Shown here: piece after piece, positions 1-6,072 of the stretch
Position numbering within the stretch: the stretch's first letter is position 1
How the letters are laid out: each line of letters starts with the position of its first letter
Assembly: GCA_043782425.1 (NCBI GenBank)
Contig: JAYWAM010000253.1
Span: 1 to 11,625 of the forward strand
Source: JAYWAM01 sp043782425
Lineage (GTDB): Bacteria > Pseudomonadota > Gammaproteobacteria > Burkholderiales > Usitatibacteraceae
Length of the DNA stretch: 11,625 nucleotides
Direction: 5' to 3'
Notes under the pieces: generated by a model
Databases searched by the model: none
Told to the model about the DNA's origin: nothing
What the model saw: the letters and a program-made list of their open reading frames with translations, nothing else
Translations under genes and position numbers: made by a program

Positions 1-401
1 GCTTCGCGTTGACGCGCTGGAAGTTTTTCAATGGCGTTCTGGATAATCTCCAAAATCTGAGCTTGCTCAAAACGATCTGCCGGTGAAGCTGGGATGTTGG
101 ACGACTCTTCGGTGGCTAAAGTTTCTAAAAAATCACTATCCTCGTCGTCCTGATTGCCAAACATGGAAAACACGCTGGTCCAAGTTGAGCGCACTTTTTG
201 GCGTCGAAAATGGTCCATGATGGTATTGCGCAGGATACGGTGGAACAGCAAAGGCAGTTCCTCTGCGGGTTTCGCGCTGTATTTTTCTGCCAGCTTGAGC
301 ATGGCGTCCTGGACGATGTCCAGCGCAACATGGTCGTCGCGTACCGCAAATACGCTCTGCTTGAAGGCGCGCTTCTCCACTGAGGCGAGAAAGCCTGACA
401 T
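1..401 (-). CDS. ECF-type RNA polymerase sigma factor, N-terminal part (runs off the window)
   Basis: Read on the minus strand from ATG at 401, this frame stays open to the left edge (133 full codons plus two bases), so the C-terminal part lies outside. It begins MSGFLASVEKRAFKQ. The stretch DDHVALDIVQDAMLKLAEKY is a sigma region 2 helix, and FHRILRNTIMDHFRRQK resembles region 2.4, which contacts the -10 element. An acidic linker (NQDDEDSDFLE) follows, then the start of a region 4 segment (IIQNAIEKLPARQRE). Family members recruit RNA polymerase core to alternative promoters. The start is uncertain. An in-frame CTG at 419 would add LATREE-type residues like those I recall at the N-terminus of relatives; a stop lies just beyond it. 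The ATG at 401 has only a weak GAAG as ribosome binding site. The gene is divergent from the ilv operon. Its target promoters and any anti-sigma factor cannot be seen. Confidence 0.82.
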   Translation of the reverse strand, partial: MSGFLASVEKRAFKQSVFAVRDDHVALDIVQDAMLKLAEKYSAKPAEELPLLFHRILRNTIMDHFRRQKVRSTWTSVFSMFGNQDDEDSDFLETLATEESSNIPASPADRFEQAQILEIIQNAIEKLPARQRE

Positions 402-559
402 TTCTTCACGTGTGGCCAGGGGCTACCCCGCGATGGTTGGAAACAGCAAGAAAATTCATTTTTTTAAGGGCATGTAAAGCAGGTTGGACGTCTCTGTCGC
501 CGCAATATTAGCAGTTTTGGGCAGCCACATTTCGGCTGTATTGCCTGCTTTGGCCGTGT

Positions 560-575
560 GGTGACTATTATCACA
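560..575. promoter_or_regulatory. Candidate CRP/FNR-family operator
   Basis: GTGA (561-564) and TCAC (571-574) form an inverted repeat separated by six bases (CTATTA), with a further A at 575. This matches the spacing and core of the CRP consensus TGTGA-N6-TCACA except for the first T. It lies directly upstream of a TTGACC -35 hexamer. Its centre is about 45 bases before the inferred ilv transcription start, close to the position of class II activators. No protein is assigned; this is motif matching only. Confidence 0.35.
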
Positions 576-577
576 GC

Positions 578-606
578 TTGACCAAGCTGCGCCTTGCCGG
601 TAAGGT
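578..606 (+). promoter_or_regulatory. Candidate sigma-70 promoter for ilvB-ilvN-ilvC
   Basis: TTGACC (578-583) matches five of six -35 bases. It is followed by a 17-base spacer and TAAGGT (601-606), which matches four of six -10 bases. Transcription would start near 613, about 70 bases before the preferred ilvB start. No Ile/Val/Leu-rich leader peptide or attenuator-like terminator was seen between it and ilvB. Confidence 0.4.
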
Positions 607-681
607 TTAAGTTTTGCAGCGCACAATAAGCGCTCGCTACGGTCAGCAAACGGATTTTTGCCACTACGCAACGGTACCAGT

Positions 682-2442
682 ATGAAGCTCTCGGACTCCC
701 CCCTCCATTCGCAAGATCAGGTTGTGCCACAAATGCTAAGTGGCGCAGAAATAGTATGCCACGCGCTAAAAGCCGAAGGCGTCGAATTCGTTTTCGGCTA
801 TCCCGGCGGTGCGGTATTGGTTATTTACGACGAAATTTTCAAGCAGAATGCGTTCAAGCATATTTTGGTGCGCCATGAACAAGGCGCAGTGCATGCGGCC
901 GATGCCTATGCGCGCGCCACCGGCCGCCCCGGCGTGGCGCTGGTCACCAGCGGCCCCGGCGTCACCAATGCAGTCACCGGCATTGCTACCGCTTTTATGG
1001 ACTCCATTCCCATGGTGGTCATCACCGGCCAAGTACCCACGCATGCAATCGGGCTTGATGCCTTTCAGGAATGCGATACCGTCGGCATCACGCGGCCCTG
1101 CGTGAAACACAATTTTCTGGTGAAAGATGTCAACGACCTGGCGATTACGCTGAAAAAAGCATTTTTCATCGCTTCCACGGGCCGCCCGGGCCCGGTGCTG
1201 GTGGATATTCCCAAGGACGTGTCGAGCGCCAAGGCGCCGTTTGTTTATCCACAGACGGTCAGCATGCGCTCCTACAATCCAGTCAGCAAGGGCCACTCAG
1301 GGCAGATCAAAAAAGCGGTGCAAATGCTGCTTGAGGCCAAGCGGCCCATGGTCTATGTCGGCGGCGGTGCGGTGCTGGGCAATGCATCCGCACAGGTGAT
1401 CGAGCTGGTGCAGTTGCTGGGATTTCCTTGCACCAACACCCTTATGGGGTTGGGCGCTTATCCGGGCACAGACAAACAGTTTGTCGGCATGCTCGGTATG
1501 CACGGCACGGTTGAAGCCAACATGGGCATGCAACACTGCGATGTGCTGCTTGCCGTCGGTGCGCGCTTTGATGATCGCGTAATCGGCAATCCGCAACACT
1601 TCCAGGAAGGCAATCCGAGTCGCCGCATTGTGCATATCGACATCGACCCTTCATCAATTTCCAAGCGTGTGAAGGTGGATGTTCCCATCGTCGGCAATAT
1701 CAGCGATGTGCTGCAAGATATTCTTGTTCTGTTGAAGGCAAGCAAAGACAAGCCTGATAGCGCCGCACTGAAAGCCTGGTGGCAGCAAATCGACGCGTGG
1801 CGCGCCAAGGATTGCCTTAAATACGACCGTACCAGCGCCATCATCAAACCGCAGATGGTGATTGAAAAACTTTACGAAGTCACTAAGGGCGATGCCTTTG
1901 TGACCTCGGACGTGGGCCAGCACCAGATGTGGGCAGCGCAGTTTTACAAATTTGACAAGCCGCGCCGCTGGATCAACTCCGGCGGCCTGGGCACCATGGG
2001 CGTGGGGTTGCCGTATGCGATGGGTGTTAAGCTCGCCTATCCTGATGCCGATGTCGCTTGCGTAACTGGCGAAGGTTCAATCCAGATGTGTATCCAGGAA
2101 CTTTCGACCTGCAAGCAGTATCATCTGCCGGTCAAAATCATCCTGCTCAACAATCGTTATCTGGGCATGGTGCGTCAGTGGCAACAGTTTTTTCACGGCA
2201 ACCGGCATTCCGAATCCTACATGGACGCGCTGCCGGATTTTGAGAAACTTGCCGAGGCTTATGGCCATGTCGGGATGCGCATTGAAAAACCGGGTGATGT
2301 AGAAGGGGCGCTAAAAGACGCCTTTGCCATGAAGGACCGCCTGGTTTTCTTGAACTTTATTACGGACCAGAAGGAAAATGTGTTTCCCATGGTACCTGGC
2401 GGCAAAGGCATCTCCGAAATGATTCTCGCAGAAGACCTTTAA
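682..2442 (+). CDS. ilvB: Acetolactate synthase, large catalytic subunit
   Basis: This ThDP-, Mg- and FAD-dependent cytosolic enzyme condenses pyruvate with pyruvate or 2-oxobutyrate, the first common step of valine/leucine/isoleucine synthesis. From ATG 682 the protein has 586 residues, close to the usual 560-590. Visible marks are FGYPGGAVL near the N-terminus, LVRHEQGAVHAADAYARA with the cofactor-activating Glu66, LVTSGPGVTNAVTGIATA, and the C-terminal ThDP/Mg region GEGSIQMCIQELSTC ending in LLNNRYLGMVRQWQ. The acid at the metal-binding motif is Glu464 where E. coli has Asp (GDG). I recall the Glu form as common in betaproteobacteria, so it is not taken as a defect. The start is uncertain: ATG 733 (MLSGAEIV) matches the classical N-terminus and has AGGT 11 bases upstream, and a TTG at 658 is also in frame. 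The stop lies in a 12-base-period duplication that supplies a second in-frame TAA at 2452. ilvN follows after 54 bases. Confidence 0.96.
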   Translation: MKLSDSPLHSQDQVVPQMLSGAEIVCHALKAEGVEFVFGYPGGAVLVIYDEIFKQNAFKHILVRHEQGAVHAADAYARATGRPGVALVTSGPGVTNAVTGIATAFMDSIPMVVITGQVPTHAIGLDAFQECDTVGITRPCVKHNFLVKDVNDLAITLKKAFFIASTGRPGPVLVDIPKDVSSAKAPFVYPQTVSMRSYNPVSKGHSGQIKKAVQMLLEAKRPMVYVGGGAVLGNASAQVIELVQLLGFPCTNTLMGLGAYPGTDKQFVGMLGMHGTVEANMGMQHCDVLLAVGARFDDRVIGNPQHFQEGNPSRRIVHIDIDPSSISKRVKVDVPIVGNISDVLQDILVLLKASKDKPDSAALKAWWQQIDAWRAKDCLKYDRTSAIIKPQMVIEKLYEVTKGDAFVTSDVGQHQMWAAQFYKFDKPRRWINSGGLGTMGVGLPYAMGVKLAYPDADVACVTGEGSIQMCIQELSTCKQYHLPVKIILLNNRYLGMVRQWQQFFHGNRHSESYMDALPDFEKLAEAYGHVGMRIEKPGDVEGALKDAFAMKDRLVFLNFITDQKENVFPMVPGGKGISEMILAEDL

Positions 2443-2496
2443 AGCGACCTTTAAGACGCACTACAATACCCATTCACCCTCAAGGTCGCTCTCAGA

Positions 2497-2988
2497 ATGA
2501 GACATATCCTCGCTTTGCTTATTGAAAACGAATCCGGCGCGCTGTCGCGCGTGTCCGGCCTTTTTTCCGCTCGTGGTTACAACATCGAATCGCTCACCGT
2601 AGCGCCCACCGAGGACGCGACGCTGTCGCGCATGACTATCGTCACCTCGGGCTCGGACGATGTCATCGAACAGATTACCAAGCAGGTCAACAAGCTGGTT
2701 GAAATCGTTAAGGTGATCGATCTCAACGAAGGCCGCCATATCGAGCGCGAGCTGATGCTCGTCAAGGTGCGCGCTGCGGGGAAGGATCGCGAAGAGGTGA
2801 AGCGCACCGCAGACATTTTCCGTGGGCGCATCATCGACGTCACGGAAAAATCCTACACAATTGAACTGACCGGCACGGGCGAAAAACTCGATGCCTTCCT
2901 TGATGCCATCGGCCGAGCCACAATTCTCGAAACCGTGCGCACAGGGGCCTGCGGGATAGGTCGCGGAGAGTGGGTAATGAAGGTTTAA
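2497..2988 (+). CDS. ilvN: Acetolactate synthase, small regulatory subunit
   Basis: This is the regulatory partner of IlvB; it raises catalytic activity and in the family confers valine feedback inhibition. The product has 163 residues, the same length as E. coli IlvH. An N-terminal ACT domain spans about residues 2-75 (MRHILALLIENESGALSRV, then the RGYNIESLTVAPTED segment). The C-terminal small-subunit domain runs from about residue 80 (RELMLVKVRA) to the end, with the conserved FRGRIIDV and TRTGACGIGRGE-like ending (VRTGACGIGRGE). AAGG lies about ten bases before the ATG. The gene sits between ilvB and ilvC and is presumably cotranscribed with both. The name ilvH would be equally valid. Confidence 0.96.
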   Translation: MRHILALLIENESGALSRVSGLFSARGYNIESLTVAPTEDATLSRMTIVTSGSDDVIEQITKQVNKLVEIVKVIDLNEGRHIERELMLVKVRAAGKDREEVKRTADIFRGRIIDVTEKSYTIELTGTGEKLDAFLDAIGRATILETVRTGACGIGRGEWVMKV

Positions 2989-3022
2989 GGGCTGCAACCA
3001 TTAGAAATTTAAAGGAAACAAC

Positions 3023-4039
3023 ATGAAAGTTTATTACGACAAAGACGCCGATCTTTCGCTCATCAAGGGCAAAAAGGTCACCATCATCGGCTACGGCTCG
3101 CAGGGCCACGCGCATGCACAAAATCTTGCCGACTCAGGCGTAAAAGTTACGGTGGGCGTACGCAAAGGTGGCGCTTCCTGGGATAAGGTGAAGAAAGCCA
3201 AGCTGGCGGTAAAGGAAGTGGGCGAGGCGGTAAAGGGCGCGGATCTGGTGATGATTTTGCTGCCTGACGAAAATCATAAAGAGGTGTACTACGCCGATAT
3301 TGAGCCCAATATCAAGAAGGGCGCAGCGCTGGCTTTTGCACATGGTTTCAATATTCATTTCGGGCAGATTGTGCCGCGCGCCGATCTGGATGTCATCATG
3401 ATTGCGCCCAAGGGCCCAGGCCATCTGGTGCGCTCCACCTACGTGCAAGGCGGCGGCGTTCCGGCGCTCATCGCCCTGCATCGCGATGCAACCGGCAAGG
3501 GCAAGGCATTGGCGCTTTCCTATGCCTGTGCTATTGGCGGTACACGCGGCGGCGTTATCGAAACCAACTTCCGCGAAGAAACCGAAACCGATTTGTTCGG
3601 CGAACAGACGGTGTTGTGTGGCGGCATTGTCGAGCTTATCAAGATGGGCTACGAAACGCTGGTGGAAGCCGGCTATGCGCCGGAAATGGCGTATTTCGAA
3701 TGCCTGCACGAGACCAAGCTGATTGTTGATCTGATTTATGAAGGCGGCATCACCAACATGAATTACTCGATTTCCAACAATGCCGAGTATGGCGAATATG
3801 TCACCGGCCCCAAGGTCATTGGTCCTGAAGCTAAAAAGGCCATGCAGGAAGCCCTGGCGCGCATTCAGCAGGGTGAATATGCGCGCGACTTTATTCTCGA
3901 AAACCGCGCAGGCGCGCCGACGCTCATGGCGCGCCGCCGCCTGCTGGCCGAGCACCCCATCGAAAAGGTCGGCGAAAAGCTCAGGGGCATGATGCCCTGG
4001 ATAAAGAAAAACAAACTTGTTGACCAATCGCGTAACTGA
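3023..4039 (+). CDS. ilvC: Ketol-acid reductoisomerase (NADP+), class I
   Basis: The enzyme converts 2-acetolactate and 2-aceto-2-hydroxybutyrate to the dihydroxy acids by Mg-dependent alkyl migration and NADPH reduction. The product has 338 residues, the standard class I length. The Rossmann fingerprint GYGSQGHAHAQNL starts at Gly23, with VGVRKGGASW supplying the phosphate-binding basic residue expected for NADPH. MIAPKGPGHLVRSTY, the acidic metal-binding ETDLFGEQ, and NYSISNNAEYGE in the knotted C-terminal domain are all present. The ribosome binding site AAAGGA is well spaced before ATG 3023. It follows ilvN after 34 bases and is followed within seven bases by an intrinsic terminator, so it closes the ilv operon. 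Confidence 0.97.
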   Translation: MKVYYDKDADLSLIKGKKVTIIGYGSQGHAHAQNLADSGVKVTVGVRKGGASWDKVKKAKLAVKEVGEAVKGADLVMILLPDENHKEVYYADIEPNIKKGAALAFAHGFNIHFGQIVPRADLDVIMIAPKGPGHLVRSTYVQGGGVPALIALHRDATGKGKALALSYACAIGGTRGGVIETNFREETETDLFGEQTVLCGGIVELIKMGYETLVEAGYAPEMAYFECLHETKLIVDLIYEGGITNMNYSISNNAEYGEYVTGPKVIGPEAKKAMQEALARIQQGEYARDFILENRAGAPTLMARRRLLAEHPIEKVGEKLRGMMPWIKKNKLVDQSRN

Positions 4040-4045
4040 TTATTT

Positions 4046-4070
4046 AAGGCCGGGAAATCCGGCCTTTTTT
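4046..4070 (+). terminator. Rho-independent terminator after ilvC
   Basis: An 8-bp perfect stem, AAGGCCGG (4046-4053) with CCGGCCTT (4059-4066), has a GAAAT loop and runs into a T tract (4065-4070). It starts seven bases after the ilvC stop and should end the ilv transcript, so psd-pssA needs its own promoter. Confidence 0.9.
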
Positions 4071-4109
4071 GTTGCCGTGCTATGTTAGGAGCCCACCCCA
4101 GACGATTCC

Positions 4110-4158
4110 GTAGGGTGCGCTTGCGCACCGTTACGGATGGTGCGCAAGCGCACCCTAC
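4110..4158. repeat. Nested palindromic repeat (20-bp arms, 9-base loop)
   Basis: Arm 4110-4129 is a perfect reverse complement of 4139-4158, separated by GTTACGGAT. Each arm itself contains a smaller palindrome, GGTGCGC-TT-GCGCACC (4114-4129) and its mirror GGTGCGC-AA-GCGCACC (4139-4154). The region can therefore fold either as one long hairpin or as two short ones. GTAGGGTGCGC-type palindromes of this kind are known to me as scattered intergenic repeats in beta- and gammaproteobacteria. There is no T tract, and it lies 40 bases after a complete terminator, so a REP-like repeat is more likely than a second terminator. The rest of 4071-4248 shows no gene. Confidence 0.85.
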
Positions 4159-4248
4159 AGGAGCGGTCTTTATGGGCCGATCTCCTCTAAGTCTAGCAGG
4201 CTAGGGTTCAGCAGATACTTTCCACCCCCATCGTTATAAAATGACCCC

Positions 4249-4890
4249 ATGACCTCTTATCCCCACCCCCTCATCGCGCGCGAAGGCTGGCCGCACCTTG
4301 CTATCGCCACTGTGTTCGCGCTGACCATGAGTTATTTTTTCGGCTGGTGGTCTTTGTTTGCATGGGTTGTCGCCATTTTTGTATTGCAGTTTTTTCGCGA
4401 TCCTCCACGTATCGTCCCCGCAGGGCAAGGCCTGGTGCTGTCGCCTGCCGATGGCCGCGTCATCAAGGTGGAGAAAACGCACGATCCCTATCTCGGGCGC
4501 GAGGCAATTTTAATCAGTGTGTTCATGAACGTATTTAACGTGCACTCCAATCGCAGCCCGGTTGACGGGGTGATTGGCGACATATGGTATTTTCCCGGCA
4601 AGTTCGTCAATGCCGACCTTGACAAGGCATCGACCGAAAATGAACGCAACGCCATGCACATCAAGACCGCTTCGGGTCGCGATATCACCTGCGTTCAGGT
4701 CGCCGGGCTGATCGCGCGTCGTATTCTGTGCTATGTGAGCAAGGGCGATGCGCTGGCAAAAGGTCAGCGCTATGGCTTCATCCGCTTTGGTTCGCGCGTT
4801 GATGTTTATTTGCCGCTGGATGCCAAGGTGAAGGCGAGCATAGGCGATACGGTGGCCGCCACCAGCACCATTCTTGCGGAGCTGGCGTAA
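4249..4890 (+). CDS. psd: Phosphatidylserine decarboxylase proenzyme, short type
   Basis: This inner-membrane-associated, pyruvoyl-dependent enzyme converts phosphatidylserine to phosphatidylethanolamine. The product has 213 residues, typical of the short (PSD-A) class. A hydrophobic segment covers about residues 16-46 (FALTMSYFFGWWSLF and following). FFRDPPR, SPADGRV, VFMNVFNVHSNRSPVDG and the self-cleavage site FGSR are present. Cleavage is expected between Gly181 and Ser182, with Ser182 becoming the pyruvoyl group of the small subunit. ATG 4249 has no obvious Shine-Dalgarno sequence. A TATAAA at 4235-4240 would place the transcript start within a few bases of the ATG, so a leaderless message is possible. 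It overlaps pssA by one base (TAATG), placing two consecutive steps of the same pathway in one transcript, in reverse pathway order. Confidence 0.95.
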   Translation: MTSYPHPLIAREGWPHLAIATVFALTMSYFFGWWSLFAWVVAIFVLQFFRDPPRIVPAGQGLVLSPADGRVIKVEKTHDPYLGREAILISVFMNVFNVHSNRSPVDGVIGDIWYFPGKFVNADLDKASTENERNAMHIKTASGRDITCVQVAGLIARRILCYVSKGDALAKGQRYGFIRFGSRVDVYLPLDAKVKASIGDTVAATSTILAELA

Positions 4891-5684
4891 TGTCCGCACC
4901 GGGGCCGCTTAAGCCACGTAAGGGCCTGCTCGATCCCGAACGGCGGCGCAAGGGAATTTACATCCTTCCCAATCTGTTTACCACGGCCTCTTTATTTTCG
5001 GGTTTTTACGCCATCGTACAAGGCATGAACGGCAAGTTTGAAACCGCGTGTATTTTCATTTTTGTGGCAATGGTGCTCGACGGTCTTGATGGTCGCGTCG
5101 CGCGCCTCACGCGCACGCAAAGCGAATTCGGCGCCGAGTATGACAGTCTTTCCGACATGGTGTCCTTCGGCGCCGCGCCCGCGCTGGTGATGTACGAGTG
5201 GGCATTGAAACCCATGGGAAAGTGGGGCTGGGTAGCGGCGTTCGTATACGTGGCGGGCGGCGCAATCCGGCTGGCGCGCTTTAACACTCATATCGGTGTG
5301 GTCGACAAGAAGTATTTTGAAGGCATGCCCAGCCCCGCCGCCGCAGCGCTGGTCACCGGCATGATCTGGGTGCTCAATGATTACCAGGTGCGCGGCGGCG
5401 ATGTGAACTGGCTGGCATGGGCTATCACCGTGTTTGCCGGGATCACTATGGTCACGAGCGTTAAGTTTTACAGCGGCAAGGATATTAACCTGCGCCGCAG
5501 CGTGCCGTTCTGGGTAGTGCCCGCCATCGCGGTGGCCTATCTGGTGGTCACCATCGAGCCTTCACACGTGCTGTGGGGATTGTTCGTGTGCTACGCCTTG
5601 TCGGGATACGTGATGTGGGCGATACAAGCGCTAAAACCCTCCAGGCCGCCTGCGCCGCCGACGCCGCCAGGGCCGAATCCTTAA
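4890..5684 (+). CDS. pssA: CDP-diacylglycerol--serine O-phosphatidyltransferase
   Basis: This integral-membrane enzyme makes phosphatidylserine from CDP-diacylglycerol and L-serine, supplying the substrate of Psd. The product has 264 residues. The CDP-alcohol phosphotransferase signature D-G-x2-A-R-x8-G-x3-D-x3-D is complete: Asp67, Gly68, Ala71, Arg72, Gly81, Asp85, Asp89. Several hydrophobic segments flank it, including one ending in FIFVAMVLDGLDG and a C-terminal pair around residues 205-245. IYILPNLFTTASLFSGFYA near residue 30 is typical of the family. The tail is proline-rich (PPAPPTPPGP). GGAG about nine bases before the start and the one-base overlap with psd indicate translational coupling. 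Downstream, a recombinase remnant abuts the stop codon instead of the leuA that I expect in related genomes. Confidence 0.95.
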   Translation: MSAPGPLKPRKGLLDPERRRKGIYILPNLFTTASLFSGFYAIVQGMNGKFETACIFIFVAMVLDGLDGRVARLTRTQSEFGAEYDSLSDMVSFGAAPALVMYEWALKPMGKWGWVAAFVYVAGGAIRLARFNTHIGVVDKKYFEGMPSPAAAALVTGMIWVLNDYQVRGGDVNWLAWAITVFAGITMVTSVKFYSGKDINLRRSVPFWVVPAIAVAYLVVTIEPSHVLWGLFVCYALSGYVMWAIQALKPSRPPAPPTPPGPNP

Positions 5685-5920
5685 AGCTCTGTTGAGCTTC
5701 TCCCTGCGCTCTTCAATGTCGATGTCGTGTTGCTGCTTGATATTGTTGGGCAGAGTGCCTCAACCTCTGCCGCCGATAGTCTTTTAGGTGACGCTCTTGC
5801 CGTGAAACAAAATAAAGCGCTAAATCCAATCCAGATAAGCGCGCTCGGTGCGCATGCGGTAATGCCTGGTTCGCAAACGATCACGCACCTGCGCTAAAAG
5901 CGTAGGGTTTTTTTGAGAAT
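5681..5920 (-). pseudogene. Remnant of an integron-type tyrosine recombinase (N-terminal domain only)
   Basis: Read on the minus strand from about 5900, the sequence gives RLRTRHYRMRTERAYLDWI, then a TAG stop (5822-5820), then RFILFHGK. This is the characteristic N-terminal core-binding (SAM-like) domain of IntI/Xer-like recombinases, which normally read HYS-RTE-AY-WI-RFI-FHGKRHP. After GK the frame breaks near 5790. An apparent two-base insertion and one-base loss bring in KRLSAAEVEA, which matches the next family segment (RHP..mGaaEVEaFL). Similarity fades towards 5710, and the frame ends at 5681, overlapping the pssA stop. The catalytic domain with the R-H-R-Y residues is absent, so it cannot be active. 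No ordinary gene is seen in 5685-6008. The assignment is from recalled family patterns. Confidence 0.75.
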
Positions 5921-6008
5921 ATGCCGATATTTTTGCTGGCGTGCTAAAAATTGAGCAGTGCAAGTTCCAGTAGAGGAAATCCTGTAAATCCAGGACTTAG
6001 GAAATTTA

Positions 6009-6065
6009 ATGATGCAGGGCTTTGATCCCGGCAAATATAATGCACGATCTGGAGCATGCCAATAA
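6009..6065 (+). CDS. Possible 18-residue leader peptide before hsdM
   Basis: ATGATG at 6009 is preceded six bases upstream by AGGA, a better ribosome binding site than any in front of hsdM. The frame encodes MMQGFDPGKYNARSGACQ and stops at TAA 6063-6065, seven bases before the preferred hsdM ATG at 6073. This arrangement would allow reinitiation or coupled translation of hsdM. The peptide resembles nothing I know, and a chance short ORF is quite possible. Confidence 0.25.
   Translation: MMQGFDPGKYNARSGACQ
6036..6041 (+). promoter_or_regulatory. Candidate -10 box (TATAAT) upstream of hsdM
   Basis: A perfect TATAAT lies 31 bases before ATG 6073, predicting a start near 6048 and a leader of about 25 bases. 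No convincing -35 is found 16-18 bases upstream (TGCAGG at 6013). If this promoter is used, the 18-residue leader ORF is not on that transcript. Confidence 0.25.
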
Positions 6066-6072
6066 GCCAAAT

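Noticed and set aside
2068..2076. Glu in place of Asp in the ThDP/Mg motif of IlvB as an inactivating change
   Set aside because: I recall the GEGSIQM form in many betaproteobacterial acetolactate synthases, and the rest of the protein is intact.
2434..2457. Direct repeat GACCTTTAA at the ilvB stop as a regulatory element
   Set aside because: It looks like a 12-base tandem duplication that merely adds a second in-frame stop; nothing suggests a regulatory role.
3134..4027. Long open frame (297 codons) antisense to ilvC
   Set aside because: It mirrors the codon structure of a clearly real ilvC, has no ribosome binding site or recognisable domain, and its residues are typical of an antisense shadow.
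5684..5699. Hairpin AAGCTC-TGTT-GAGCTT after pssA as a terminator
   Set aside because: The stem has only six pairs, about half of them A-T, and no T tract follows.
5901..6022. attI/attC recombination site between the recombinase remnant and hsdM
   Set aside because: I looked for GTTRRRY cores on both strands and for imperfect palindromes of attC type and found none; the ATTTTT/AAAAAT pair at 5929-5951 is too weak.
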